Positions 28,711-38,511 are shown, counted from the first letter of the stretch. The stretch: DNA of 64,000 bases from Billgrantia pellis (GCF_008297955.1 NZ_VTPY01000006.1:186001-250000), one strand, 5' to 3'. The notes: generated from the letters alone by a model not told the origin. A program made the numbers and translations.

Positions 28711-28726
28711 TGGAACAAACCTTGCT
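28711..28726 (+). promoter_or_regulatory. Sigma-54 promoter for the second aapJ and aapQMP
   Basis: TGGAACAAACCTTGCT: GG at 28712-28713 and GC at 28724-28725 with exactly ten bases between. It matches TGGCACG-N4-TTGCW at most positions, including the full TTGCT. Predicted start near 28737, 52 bases before the ATG. Confidence 0.7.
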
Positions 28727-28788
28727 AAGGTGCTGGCACATGCCCAGGCATGCAGCATTCAAACACAACATAATATGAGGGAACTTTT

Positions 28789-29817
28789 ATGTGCGACAAC
28801 AAGAATAAGTGGCTATGGCTCACTTCCGCAGCGGCCCTGGCGTTGGGCACCGTCTCCGTGGCAACCGCCGACACGCTCGAGAACACGCTCGAGCGCGGCG
28901 CGGTACAGTGCGGCGTCAGCGACGGTCTGCCGGGGTTCTCCGCACCGGACGATCAGGGCGAGTGGCAAGGCCTGGACGTTGACGTCTGCCGTGCCGTGGC
29001 GGCCGCGGTATTCGGCGACTCCGAGGCAGTGCGCTACATCTCGCTGAACGCCGTCGAGCGATTCACCGCGCTGCAATCGGGCGAAGTGGACGTGCTTTCA
29101 CGCAACACCACCTGGACCACTACCCGCGATACCACCTTGGGGCTGAACTTCACCGGCGTGACCTTCTACGACGGTATCGGCTTCATGATCAACAAGGATC
29201 TGGGTGTCTCCAGCGCCAAGGAGCTCGATGGCGCGGCGATCTGTGTCCAGTCCGGCACCACCACCGAGCTCAATGTGGCCGACTACTTCCGCGCCAATGG
29301 CATGGAGTTCGACCCCATCGTCTTCGACACTTCCGAGCAAACCGTGGGTGGGTACGAGGCCGGCCGTTGCGATGTGCTGACCTCCGACTCCTCGCAACTC
29401 GCCGCGCTGCGCATTCAGCTCTCCGACCCGGACCAGTCGGTCATTCTGCCCGAAATCATCTCCAAGGAGCCGCTGGGGCCGGTGGTGCGCCAGGGCGACG
29501 ACAAGTGGTTCAACATCGTCAAGTGGACGCTGTTCGCCATGCTCAACGCCGAGGAGATGGGCATCACCAGCGAGAACGTCGACGAGATGCTCGAGTCCGA
29601 CAATCCCGACATTGCCCGCCTGCTCGGCCGCGACGGCAACTACGGCGAGGCGATGGGACTCTCCGCCGATTGGGCCTACAACATCATCAAGCAAGTGGGT
29701 AACTACGGCGAAAGCTACGATCGCAACGTGGGCATGGACTCCCCGCTCCAGATCGAGCGCGGTATCAACGCCCTGTGGACCGAAGGCGGCATCCAGTACG
29801 CTCCGCCAATCCGCTGA
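28789..29817 (+). CDS. aapJ: General amino-acid ABC transporter binding protein, copy 2
   Basis: 342 residues, signal peptide ending near residue 27 (SVATA). Same family as the preceding gene; shared blocks include ERFTALQSGEVDVLSR, PEIISKEPLGP and NPDIARLLGRDGNYGEAMGL. Most differences lie in the signal peptide and scattered ligand-lobe positions, so the two may differ in amino-acid preference. It has its own sigma-54 promoter and is followed by a hairpin and then aapQ, the normal aapJQMP order, so this copy is probably the main partner of the permease. Confidence 0.9.
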   Translation: MCDNKNKWLWLTSAAALALGTVSVATADTLENTLERGAVQCGVSDGLPGFSAPDDQGEWQGLDVDVCRAVAAAVFGDSEAVRYISLNAVERFTALQSGEVDVLSRNTTWTTTRDTTLGLNFTGVTFYDGIGFMINKDLGVSSAKELDGAAICVQSGTTTELNVADYFRANGMEFDPIVFDTSEQTVGGYEAGRCDVLTSDSSQLAALRIQLSDPDQSVILPEIISKEPLGPVVRQGDDKWFNIVKWTLFAMLNAEEMGITSENVDEMLESDNPDIARLLGRDGNYGEAMGLSADWAYNIIKQVGNYGESYDRNVGMDSPLQIERGINALWTEGGIQYAPPIR

Positions 29818-29860
29818 TCGAACTGCCCGAGACACCGTATAAGTGCCTCGATCCCACTGC

Positions 29861-29889
29861 GCCCCGACCTGGACACCCCGGGTCGGGGC
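29861..29889 (+). other. Hairpin between binding protein and permease genes
   Basis: Perfect 9-bp stem GCCCCGACC / GGTCGGGGC with an 11-base loop and no T-run after it. Such hairpins between binding-protein and permease genes often stabilise the upstream mRNA or reduce read-through, giving more binding protein than permease. Confidence 0.65.
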
Positions 29890-29928
29890 TTGACACCTGC
29901 TTGACGGATCCAGGCGGAGAGTCCTTTC

Positions 29929-31119
29929 ATGTCCGTTCGACCCAAGGCCCCGTCCGTGGGCACAAAACCGCCTTTCTGGCGTGATCGCGCCAAGCGTGCG
30001 CTAACCTTCCAGGTTCTGCTGATCGCCGCGGTCGTGCTCTTCCTGCTCTACATCGTCGGTAACACCCAGGACAACCTCGCGGCCCGCGGCATTACCACCG
30101 GCTTCGGTTTCCTGACCAATACCGCCGGTTTCGGCATCGTCCAGAGCCTGATCGACTACTCCTCGCAGAGCACCTATGGCCGTACCTTCGTGGTGGGCCT
30201 GCTCAATACCTTGCTGGTTTCCGCGCTGGGGATTCTGGCGGCCACCTTGATCGGTTTCGTCGTCGGTATTGCCCGATTGTCGCCGAACTGGCTGATCGCC
30301 CGGCTGGCCAGCGGCTATATCGAGATATTCCGTAACATCCCGCTGCTGCTGCAGATCTTCTTCTGGTATTTCGCCGTGCTGCGCGCCATGCCCAGTCCGC
30401 GCGACAGCCTGACGCTGGGCGAGGTGGCATTTCTCAACGTACGCGGCCTGTTTCTTCCCGAGCCGCAGTTTCTGTCCGGCTTCGGGCTGATTCCGCTGGC
30501 CCTGGGGATCGCCGTCGTGGCCAGCATCGTGCTGCTGATCTGGAACAAGCGCCGTCACGAGGCCACCGGCAAGCGCCTGCCGGCGGGCTGGATCTCGCTG
30601 GGGCTGGTCGTCGGCCTGCCGCTGCTGGTGCTGGTTATCACCGGCGTGCCCGTGACTTGGGACGTACCGGAGCTGCGCGGCTTCAACTTCCGCGGTGGCT
30701 TTACCGTGATCCCCGAGTTCCTGGCGCTGTGGCTGGCGCTATCGATCTATACGGCGTCGTTCATTGCCGAGATCGTGCGTTCCGGCATCCAGGCGATTCC
30801 CCACGGCCAGACCGAAGCGGCACAAGCGCTGAGCCTGCCGCAGAACCTGGTGCTGCGTCTGGTGGTGGTGCCCCAGGCGCTGCGCGTGATCATTCCGCCA
30901 CTGACCAGCCAGTACCTCAACCTGATCAAGAACTCCTCGCTGGCCACGGCTATCGGTTATCCGGACCTGGTCTCGGTGTTCGCCGGTACCACCCTCAACC
31001 AGACGGGGCAGGCGATCGAGGTCATCGCCATGACCATGGCGGTCTACCTCACCATCAGCCTGTTGGTGTCGATGTTCATGAACTGGTTCAACGCCCGCGT
31101 GGCGCTGGTGGAACGCTAG
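29929..31119 (+). CDS. aapQ: Amino-acid ABC transporter permease AapQ
   Basis: 396 residues, larger than typical HisM-type permeases. That is characteristic of AapQ/BztB, which carry an insertion between the first and later helices. The HisMQ-type permease motif is visible in ALSLPQNLVLRLVVVPQALR with SGIQAIPHGQTEAA before it. About eight membrane segments, starting VLLIAAVVLFLLYIVG. It pairs with AapM as the membrane channel for general amino-acid uptake. Ten bases separate it from aapM. Confidence 0.9.
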   Translation: MSVRPKAPSVGTKPPFWRDRAKRALTFQVLLIAAVVLFLLYIVGNTQDNLAARGITTGFGFLTNTAGFGIVQSLIDYSSQSTYGRTFVVGLLNTLLVSALGILAATLIGFVVGIARLSPNWLIARLASGYIEIFRNIPLLLQIFFWYFAVLRAMPSPRDSLTLGEVAFLNVRGLFLPEPQFLSGFGLIPLALGIAVVASIVLLIWNKRRHEATGKRLPAGWISLGLVVGLPLLVLVITGVPVTWDVPELRGFNFRGGFTVIPEFLALWLALSIYTASFIAEIVRSGIQAIPHGQTEAAQALSLPQNLVLRLVVVPQALRVIIPPLTSQYLNLIKNSSLATAIGYPDLVSVFAGTTLNQTGQAIEVIAMTMAVYLTISLLVSMFMNWFNARVALVER

Positions 31120-31129
31120 GAGAGGCGCC

Positions 31130-32230
31130 ATGACGATTCAGCACAAAATGATCGAGGCGCGTCCGGCGCCCAAGAGCACTGTCGGTCCGCTCGCCTGGCT
31201 GCGCGCCAACCTGTTCAGCGGACCGGTGAATACCGTCTTCACCCTGCTGGGCCTCTACCTGCTCTATCTGTTGCTGGTGCCCACCATCGAATGGGCTTTC
31301 ATCGATGCCGACTGGATCGGGACCACTCGCGACGACTGCTCACGCGAGGGGGCCTGCTGGGTGTTCGTCAAGGCGCGACTCGGTCAGTTCATTTACGGCC
31401 TCTACCCGCGCGACGAAATCTGGCGGGTCAACCTGACCTTCGGCGTGTTCGCGGTATTGATCGCCTGGCTGATGATTCCGCGCCTGCCCTTCAAGCGTTG
31501 GGTGGCAGCGGCCACGTTGCTGGTGTTTCCCATCTTCGCCTTCTTCCTGCTTTACGGGGGAAGTTTCGGGCTACCGCTGGTCCAGACCCACCGCTGGGGC
31601 GGCCTGATGCTGACGCTGGTGCTGGCCGTGGTGGGCATGGTCGGAGCGCTGCCCATCGGCATCGTGCTGGCGCTGGGGCGACGCTCGCAGATGCCCATCG
31701 TCAAAAGCTTCTGCGTGGTCTTCATCGAGTTCTGGCGCGGCGTGCCGCTGATTACGGTGCTGTTCATGGCGTCCGTGATGCTGCCGCTGTTCATGCCGAC
31801 CGGCGTCAGCGTCGACCGCCTGATTCGCGCCTTCATCGGCATTACCCTGTTTCAGAGCGCCTATATGGCCGAAGTGATCCGTGGCGGGCTGCAGGCGATT
31901 CCCCGTGGCCAGGAGGAGGCGGCCGCGGCGCTGGGCATGAGCTACTGGCTGCGCATGGGCCTCATCGTGCTGCCCCAGGCGTTGAAGATGATGATTCCCG
32001 GCATCGTCAACACCTTCATCTCGCTGTTCAAGGACACCACCCTGGTCATGATCATCGGCCTGTTCGACCTGCTGGGGATCGTGCAGGCGGCACTGTCGGA
32101 TTCCCGCTGGCTGGGCTTCTCCCTGGAGGGGTACGTGTTCGCCGCGTTCATGTTCTGGATCTTCTGCTTCAGCATGTCGCGCTACAGCCAGTACCTCGAG
32201 CGGAAGCTGCACACCGGCCATAAGAGATAG
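31130..32230 (+). CDS. aapM: Amino-acid ABC transporter permease AapM
   Basis: 366 residues with about eight membrane helices. A first periplasmic loop holds two close cysteines ([11 protein letters not shown]). The EAA-type loop [20 protein letters not shown] and the following [13 protein letters not shown] are intact. Partner of AapQ. The stop is ten bases before the aapP start; a ribosome site AGGA precedes that start. Confidence 0.9.
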   Translation: MTIQHKMIEARPAPKSTVGPLAWLRANLFSGPVNTVFTLLGLYLLYLLLVPTIEWAFIDADWIGTTRDDCSREGACWVFVKARLGQFIYGLYPRDEIWRVNLTFGVFAVLIAWLMIPRLPFKRWVAAATLLVFPIFAFFLLYGGSFGLPLVQTHRWGGLMLTLVLAVVGMVGALPIGIVLALGRRSQMPIVKSFCVVFIEFWRGVPLITVLFMASVMLPLFMPTGVSVDRLIRAFIGITLFQSAYMAEVIRGGLQAIPRGQEEAAAALGMSYWLRMGLIVLPQALKMMIPGIVNTFISLFKDTTLVMIIGLFDLLGIVQAALSDSRWLGFSLEGYVFAAFMFWIFCFSMSRYSQYLERKLHTGHKR

Positions 32231-32240
32231 GACGAAAACA

Positions 32241-33008
<768 letters not shown>

Positions 33009-33114
33009 CCGATGCGCGTGGCCGGAGTCCGCGCCTGTGTGCGGACCCGGTCGCACCGGGACTCGCCATGCACCATGACATGGATGACAGCGATGTCCGT
33101 CCGAACGGCCGCCG

Positions 33115-33546
33115 CTAGCCGCCGGTGCCTTGCGGTTTCAGCGGCTGTGCCGGACGCATGATCCGAGCGTTGCCAAGTACGCTGGGTTCGGTCTCGAGCG
33201 GACGCGCCTCGCTGGTCCAGGCCGCCTCGGTGCCATGCACGGCGGGCCGACGTTCGAACGAGCGAGTCACCACGTCGCGCGGGGTGAAGCCCACCCGGGC
33301 CTCGAGATGATGCGGCAGCAGGCATAGCTCGACCAGCAGGCGCAAACCCAGGGCGACGGCCAGCCATAGCCCGACGCCGAGCGCCAGGGTCGGCCAGGCC
33401 GTTGCCCAGCCGGTGGTGTCGAACCAGGGGCTGCGGGGCAACAACCAGAACGCCGCGGCGCCGAGCAGGGCGACCTGCAGCAGACAGTGGGATACGAGCA
33501 GGGTGCCGCGAGACAGCGGGCGGCGGGGAAACAGGAACTGGCGCAT
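33115..33546 (-). CDS. Small inner-membrane protein of unknown function
   Basis: 143 residues, not recognised. The start MRQFLFPRRPL has GGGAGGA seven bases upstream. Two membrane helices (LLQVALLGAAAFWLL and LALGVGLWLAVALGLRLLVE) are followed by a basic cytoplasmic C-terminal half with no known motif. Convergent with aapP and separated from the histidine phosphatase by about 120 bases. Confidence 0.6.
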   Translation of the reverse strand: MRQFLFPRRPLSRGTLLVSHCLLQVALLGAAAFWLLPRSPWFDTTGWATAWPTLALGVGLWLAVALGLRLLVELCLLPHHLEARVGFTPRDVVTRSFERRPAVHGTEAAWTSEARPLETEPSVLGNARIMRPAQPLKPQGTGG

Positions 33547-33667
33547 CGGAATCCTCCCGGGAACGCATCGCGTTACGATGTACGTGTCGACATCCATGCC
33601 GGATACCCGATGCTACCCCAGAAGTTCGCGGCGGTCAGCTGTTGCCTTTTGCAAGCAAAGGTAACGC

Positions 33668-34258
33668 TCACTCCAGCATAGTGACGCCGGCCGGCAACAG
33701 CGCCTCGCGATCGCGGTGTTCGCTCAGCAGGCGACCCTCAAGCGCGGTGAGCAGAATCTGCAGCGGATCCCCGTGACTGACCAGGAGGATGGTCTCGTCG
33801 CGCAGGGCACTTTCCAGGGAGCCGATCACCCCCTGCATGCGGGCGGCGACACTGGCGACACTTTCAACACCGTATTCGCGATGTTCCGGATTGCGGACAT
33901 CCAGTGCCCAGACATCGTGGTAATGTCGATCCGAGCCCCCTTCGAACTGGCCGAACTCCCGCTCGCGCAGGCGCGGTTCCGGCTGCGTTTCGAGGCCGAA
34001 GTGAGCGGCCACTCGCTCGGCGGTCTCGGTCGTACGCAGGAAATCCGAATGCAGAATGCGCGTGGGGACGGGCCAGCACCAATCGGCAAGCCGTGTGTCG
34101 AGTTCCTGCACTCCTTGACGGGAAAGGCCGAATGCGAGGAGTCCTTGGGCCGGCGTGCTGATGATGCGCTGCTGGGCATTGGCCTGGCTGTGGCCATGAC
34201 GCATCAGGAGATAGCGATTGTGTCGCCGGGGCGGGTCGGGCTGTAACGGGATTGACAT
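33668..34258 (-). CDS. Histidine phosphatase family protein
   Basis: 196 residues, phosphoglycerate-mutase-like fold. Catalytic motif RHG in YLLMRHGHSQAN near residue 19; the second conserved His is in LLVSHGDPLQI near 160, and the Glu in LREREFGQFEGG. Substrate cannot be told. The start codon overlaps the Pho box of the divergent phosphonate importer, so the gene may also respond to phosphate starvation. Confidence 0.82.
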   Translation of the reverse strand: MSIPLQPDPPRRHNRYLLMRHGHSQANAQQRIISTPAQGLLAFGLSRQGVQELDTRLADWCWPVPTRILHSDFLRTTETAERVAAHFGLETQPEPRLREREFGQFEGGSDRHYHDVWALDVRNPEHREYGVESVASVAARMQGVIGSLESALRDETILLVSHGDPLQILLTALEGRLLSEHRDREALLPAGVTMLE

Positions 34259-34269
34259 GGTATTGTCAT
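34252..34269 (+). promoter_or_regulatory. Pho box (PhoB site) before the phosphonate importer
   Basis: TTGACAT-GGTA-TTGTCAT: two 7-base half-sites with an 11-base repeat, matching CTGTCAT-N4-CTGTCAT at 11 of 14 positions. A -10-like TAGATT lies at 34276-34281. Predicts induction of the downstream operon under phosphate limitation. Confidence 0.65.
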
Positions 34270-34412
34270 GCTACCTAGATTGAAGGTCTGGTTTCGTTTG
34301 CGACCATTGCTGTGCCCGAATGTTCGCTTCCGAGCAGAACGTTGCGCCAGCGATAGGCCGCTTTCGCCTAGTCTGGATACATATAACAACCGAGCGCATA
34401 GAGAGTCACGCC

Positions 34413-35420
34413 ATGATAGACGACAAGAACCTGTTTCCTCGCCCCCTTTCCATGCTGGCCTTCGCCTCCTTGCTACCCCTGGCGTTGTTCGTCTCGGCCC
34501 CTTTGCAGGCCCAGGACGACTGCGAGCGTGGCGATCTGGACAGCCTCTACTGCGACGAGGATGGCGATCTGGTGGCCGATCGTCCCGAGGACGAATCGGA
34601 GTGGGTCGATCCGGATACGCTGATTTTCGCTTATACCCCGGTGGAAGACCCTGCCATCTATGGCGACATCTGGCAGCCGTTCATCGACCACCTGCAGGAG
34701 GTGACCGGACGCGACGTGCGCTTCTTCGCCGTGCAGTCGAACTCGGCCCAGGTAGAGGCGATGCGCAGTGGGCGCCTGCACATTGCCGGTTTCTCCACCG
34801 GCCCCACGCCGTTCGCGGTCAACCTCGCCGGCGCCGTGCCCTTCGCGCTGATGGGCTCCGACGACGGCCAGTTCGGTTATACCCTGCAGGTCTACACGCA
34901 TGTCGATTCGGACATCGAGGAGATGGAGGACCTCAAGGGCAAGCGTGTCGCGCACACCTCACCGACCTCCAACTCGGGCAACCAGGCGCCCCGCGCGCTG
35001 TTCCCCGAACTGGGTGTCGTGCCCGACGAGGATTACGAGGTGATCTACTCCGGCAGCCACGACCAGTCGATGCTGGGCGTGGTGGCGCGCGACTACGACG
35101 CTGCGCCGGTGGCCTCGGAGGTGGTCGAGCGCATGGCCGACCGCGGCCTTTACGACCCGGAAGAGGTGCGCATGATCTTCGAGTCGGACCGCTTCCCGAC
35201 CACGTCCTACACCTACGCGCACAACCTGCATCCCGACCTGGTCGACAAGATCGAGGAGGCCTTCTTCAGCTTCGAATTCGAAGGCACCGAGTTGGGAGAG
35301 GAGTTCGACGGCGTCGAGAAATTCATCCCCATCAATTACCAGGAGCACTGGAAGGTCATCCGCACCATCCAGGAAGCCAACGGGGTCGAGTACACCCCCG
35401 AGAACCTGGAGCAGGAGTGA
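34413..35420 (+). CDS. phnD: Phosphonate/phosphite-type ABC transporter binding protein
   Basis: 335 residues. Signal peptide ending near residue 31 (SAPLQAQ). PhnD family: IFAYTPVEDPAIYGDIWQPF, SGRLHIAGFSTGP, HTSPTSNSGNQAPRALFPE (phosphonate-loop region). Between the signal peptide and the binding domain is an unusual acidic insert with two Cys and a calcium-loop-like DEDGDLVADRP. The start is chosen at the ATG before the signal peptide; the ribosome site is weak (GAGAG). No C-P lyase genes are nearby, so the ligand could be phosphonate, phosphite or phosphate esters. Confidence 0.83.
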   Translation: MIDDKNLFPRPLSMLAFASLLPLALFVSAPLQAQDDCERGDLDSLYCDEDGDLVADRPEDESEWVDPDTLIFAYTPVEDPAIYGDIWQPFIDHLQEVTGRDVRFFAVQSNSAQVEAMRSGRLHIAGFSTGPTPFAVNLAGAVPFALMGSDDGQFGYTLQVYTHVDSDIEEMEDLKGKRVAHTSPTSNSGNQAPRALFPELGVVPDEDYEVIYSGSHDQSMLGVVARDYDAAPVASEVVERMADRGLYDPEEVRMIFESDRFPTTSYTYAHNLHPDLVDKIEEAFFSFEFEGTELGEEFDGVEKFIPINYQEHWKVIRTIQEANGVEYTPENLEQE

Positions 35421-35425
35421 GCCTC

Positions 35426-35450
35426 GTGCCCCCGGCCAGGCCGGGGGCAC
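35426..35450 (+). other. Hairpin between phnD and phnC
   Basis: GTGCCCCCGG, loop CCAGG, CCGGGGGCAC: perfect 10-bp stem with no T-run. Probably an mRNA-stabilising or read-through-limiting structure after the binding-protein gene, comparable in place to the hairpin after the second aapJ. Confidence 0.65.
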
Positions 35451-35477
35451 GCTCCATGTATGGCATGAGGGGATGGA

Positions 35478-36287
35478 ATGCTGGAGATATCGAAGCTGGT
35501 CAAGCGCTACGGCAATGACGAGCCGGTGCTCAAGGAGCTCGACCTGGTGGTGGAGGGCAGCAGTGTCGTCTCCATCGTCGGCGCCTCCGGGGCCGGCAAG
35601 AGCACCATGCTGCGTTGTATCAACCGCCTGGTAGAGCCCACCTCGGGCTCGATCCGGCTCAATGGCACCGAGCTGGTCAACCTGCGCGGCGGGGCGCTGC
35701 GGCGGGCGCGGCGCAAGATCGGCATGGTTTTTCAGGGCTTCAACCTGATCGACCGGCTGACGGTCATGGAGAACGTGCTCGCCGGCCGGCTCGGCTACGT
35801 GAGCCTCTACCAGGCGGTGACCCGGCGCTATCCGCAACAGGATATCGAGCGCGCCTTCACGCTGATGGAGCGGGTGGGCATCGCGCACTACGCCAACAAG
35901 CGCGCCGATGCCCTTTCAGGAGGCGAGCGCCAGCGGGTCGGGGTGGTGCGGGCGCTGATGCAGGAACCGGAGATTCTGCTCGCCGACGAACCGACGGCCT
36001 CGCTCGATCCACGAACCTCCGAGCAGATCATGAAGCTGCTGCAGAGCCTGGCGCAGGAGCTTTCGCTGCCGGTACTGATCAATATCCACAACGTTGCCCA
36101 GGCCAAGGCCTACACCGAGCGCATCGTCGGACTGCGCCACGGCAAGATGATCTTCGACGGCGCCCCCGGCGACTTCGGCAAGGAGGCGCTGGACGCCATC
36201 TACGGCGGTATCGAGGCGCCCGAAGAGGAGATCACCGCCGCGCCATCGCGAACGTCCAGCGAAGGGGTGTCGCATGGCCAGATCTGA
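35478..36287 (+). CDS. phnC: Phosphonate-type ABC transporter ATP-binding protein
   Basis: 269 residues. Walker A GASGAGKST near residue 36, Q-loop FQGFNLIDRLTVMENVL, signature ALSGGERQRVGVVRAL, Walker B ILLADEPTASLDP, and NIHNVAQAKAYTERI in place of the usual H-loop. PhnC-type proteins have this Asn-His-Asn order. An extra acidic/serine tail (EEEITAAPSRTSSEG) overlaps the start of the first permease by 14 bases. Confidence 0.9.
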   Translation: MLEISKLVKRYGNDEPVLKELDLVVEGSSVVSIVGASGAGKSTMLRCINRLVEPTSGSIRLNGTELVNLRGGALRRARRKIGMVFQGFNLIDRLTVMENVLAGRLGYVSLYQAVTRRYPQQDIERAFTLMERVGIAHYANKRADALSGGERQRVGVVRALMQEPEILLADEPTASLDPRTSEQIMKLLQSLAQELSLPVLINIHNVAQAKAYTERIVGLRHGKMIFDGAPGDFGKEALDAIYGGIEAPEEEITAAPSRTSSEGVSHGQI

Positions 36288-37092
36288 CTCCGCCCGGAGC
36301 GCATCGCCGGCGCGTGTCTGGCACAAGCCGCCGTTCATTGCCAATCCCTGGCTGCGCTACGGGCTGTGGCTCGGCGTGCTGATCTATCTGGTATGGGCGC
36401 TGGGTAGCCTGCCGTTCAACTGGGAGCGCATCAGCGAGGGACTGCCTCGTGCCTCACGCATCTTCGGTGGCGGTTTTCCGCCGGATTTCTCGCGCAGCGG
36501 GCTGCTGCTCACCGGCTTCAAGGAGAGCCTGCAGATCGCCATCCTGGCCACGCTGCTGGGGGTGCTGTTGTCGATTCCGTTCGCCGTGATGGCAGCCAAG
36601 AACATCGTACCCAAGCCGGTCTACCTGTTCGGGCGCGCGGTGATCATCGTCTCGCGCAGCTTCCACCCGGTGATCGTCGCCATTCTTTTCGTTGCCGCGG
36701 TGGGCTTCGGCCCGTTGGCCGGGATACTGACGCTGACCGTCTATTCGATCGGTTTCGTCGGCAAGCTGCTCGCCGAGGAAATCGAGGAGATCGATTGGGG
36801 GCAGGTCGAGGCGATGAAGGCTACCGGGGCGGGCTATTTCGCCATCCTGGTCTATGCCGTGTTCCCGCAGATTCTGCCGCGCCAGGTGGGCCTGTCGATG
36901 TATCAGCTCGACAGCAACCTGCGCGCCTCCGCGGTGGTAGGCATCGTCGGCGCGGGAGGGATCGGGGCGACGCTGATGAACGCCTTCGGCCGTTACGACT
37001 ATGACTTCGCTTTCGCCATCCTGCTGGTGATCATTGCCATGATCCTGGTCAGCGAGGGCATCAGCGGCTGGATAAGGAAACGCATATGGTAG
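36274..37092 (+). CDS. phnE: Phosphonate-type ABC transporter permease 1
   Basis: 272 residues with six membrane helices; PhnE family. The conserved cytoplasmic loop reads EEIDWGQVEAMKATGAGYF, with LRASAVVGIVGAGGIGATL near the C-terminus. Start inside the phnC end; stop overlaps the start of the second permease by seven bases. The two permeases are clearly homologous and likely form a heterodimer. Confidence 0.9.
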   Translation: MARSDSARSASPARVWHKPPFIANPWLRYGLWLGVLIYLVWALGSLPFNWERISEGLPRASRIFGGGFPPDFSRSGLLLTGFKESLQIAILATLLGVLLSIPFAVMAAKNIVPKPVYLFGRAVIIVSRSFHPVIVAILFVAAVGFGPLAGILTLTVYSIGFVGKLLAEEIEEIDWGQVEAMKATGAGYFAILVYAVFPQILPRQVGLSMYQLDSNLRASAVVGIVGAGGIGATLMNAFGRYDYDFAFAILLVIIAMILVSEGISGWIRKRIW

Positions 37093-37895
37093 ACCACGCC
37101 GCTTCTCCGGCACCGCGGGTATGGCAGCGCTACGACCGCCGCCAGCGCCTCGTGCGCTTCTTCCTCACCCTGCTGTCGCTGACGCTGATCGTGTGGGCGG
37201 TGAGGGACATCGACATCTTCTGGCCCTGGGTATGGGATGCGCCCAACCAAATCTCGAACCTCGGCGCGCGTATGTGGCCACCCGACCCGAGGCGGCTGAG
37301 CGAGATCGCCTCCGCCATGGTCGAGACGGTGCACATCGCCACCCTGGCGACCATGCTCAATGTGTTCATCGCCCTGCCGGTGGCCTATATCGCCGCGCAG
37401 AACACCACGCCCAACCGTGCCTGCCTGTGGCTGGGGCGCTTCATCCTGGTGGCCAGTCGCTCGGTAAACACCATCATCTGGGCGCTGCTGTTCGTGGCGA
37501 TCTTCGGCCCGGGGGTGCTGGCCGGGATCCTGGCGATCATGTTCCGCTCCATCGGCTTCGTCGGCAAGCTGATGGGCGAGGCCATCGAGGAGATCGATCG
37601 GCGGCCGGTGGAGGCCATGGAGGCCACCGGCGCGTCCAAGCTCAAGGTGGTGGCCTATGCCATCGTGCCCCAGGTGATGCCGGCCTTCTTCGCCATCGTC
37701 ATCCTGCGCTGGGATATCAATATTCGCGAGTCCACTGTGCTTGGGCTGGTCGGGGCAGGGGGCATTGGCGTGATCCTGCAGGGCTCGATCGACACTTTCG
37801 CCTGGCGCACCGTGGCCACCATCCTGCTGGCCATCATCGCGCTGGTACTTTTTGGCGAGGCGGTAACCAGCTGGCTGAGGCGACGCGTGATCTAG
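37086..37895 (+). CDS. phnE: Phosphonate-type ABC transporter permease 2
   Basis: 269 residues with six membrane helices. Same family as the gene before it: EEIDRRPVEAMEATGASKL loop and ESTVLGLVGAGGIGVIL. Last gene of the phnD-phnC-phnE-phnE importer. Neither C-P lyase nor phosphite dehydrogenase follows, so breakdown enzymes must be elsewhere or the importer serves another phosphorus source. Confidence 0.9.
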   Translation: MVDHAASPAPRVWQRYDRRQRLVRFFLTLLSLTLIVWAVRDIDIFWPWVWDAPNQISNLGARMWPPDPRRLSEIASAMVETVHIATLATMLNVFIALPVAYIAAQNTTPNRACLWLGRFILVASRSVNTIIWALLFVAIFGPGVLAGILAIMFRSIGFVGKLMGEAIEEIDRRPVEAMEATGASKLKVVAYAIVPQVMPAFFAIVILRWDINIRESTVLGLVGAGGIGVILQGSIDTFAWRTVATILLAIIALVLFGEAVTSWLRRRVI

Positions 37896-37987
37896 GTTGG
37901 TTGACCCTATCCGCAGGGCTTGCCATGTTGATCAAGGAAGAAGGATCGCCTGTGGGCTATTCCATCCATCAGCAGCAAGGAGAGGCT

Positions 37988-38416
37988 ATGACAACCTATA
38001 TCGTGGTCGCTGATGCCGCTCGGGCGCGCGTGTTCACCCGCGATGCACGTAAGCTGGAAGAGAAGGAGAACCTGGTGCACAGCGAAGGGCGCCTGCACGA
38101 AGGAGATCTGGTCACCGGTACCACGGGGAGTGTCGACGAATCGACATCCCACACGCGGCGTGCCAGCCGTGGCGACAGCGTGGCCCTGGATCATGAGGCG
38201 GAACTCTTCGCCAAGGAAATTGCTCAGCGCCTCTACCAGGCTCGCGTCGGTAACGACATGGAGAAGCTGATCCTGGTAGCCCCGCCCCGCTTTCTCGGGG
38301 TATTGCGCGACAAGCTCGATGCGCCCACGAGCAAGCTGGTCCTGCATTCCGTCGACAAGGACCTCACCAAGGCCTCGCTGGCCGACATCCAGGAAGCGGT
38401 CAGCGACCTGCGCTGA
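37988..38416 (+). CDS. Host-attachment-family protein (bacterial release-factor-1-like fold)
   Basis: 142 residues starting MTTYIVVADAARARVF behind AAGGAG. The family name comes from a plant-associated protein, but the fold belongs to the eRF1/Pelota-like baeRF group; real function is not known. Conserved blocks are VADAARARVFTRD, FAKEIAQRLYQAR and LVAPPRFLGVLRDKL. The frame is open further upstream but has no ribosome site. Soluble and cytoplasmic. Confidence 0.75.
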   Translation: MTTYIVVADAARARVFTRDARKLEEKENLVHSEGRLHEGDLVTGTTGSVDESTSHTRRASRGDSVALDHEAELFAKEIAQRLYQARVGNDMEKLILVAPPRFLGVLRDKLDAPTSKLVLHSVDKDLTKASLADIQEAVSDLR

Positions 38417-38511
38417 CTCTTTTCGCCTCAAGCTGCGGGCGCTCTTGCCGATAGAGGAGACAGGTCGCGCGACATTCGTGCGGCATCGCATCCCTCCCAG
38501 CGAGAGCGCCC

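Noticed and set aside
35426..35450. Rho-independent terminator after phnD
   Set aside because: Strong stem but no T-run; listed as an intercistronic hairpin instead.
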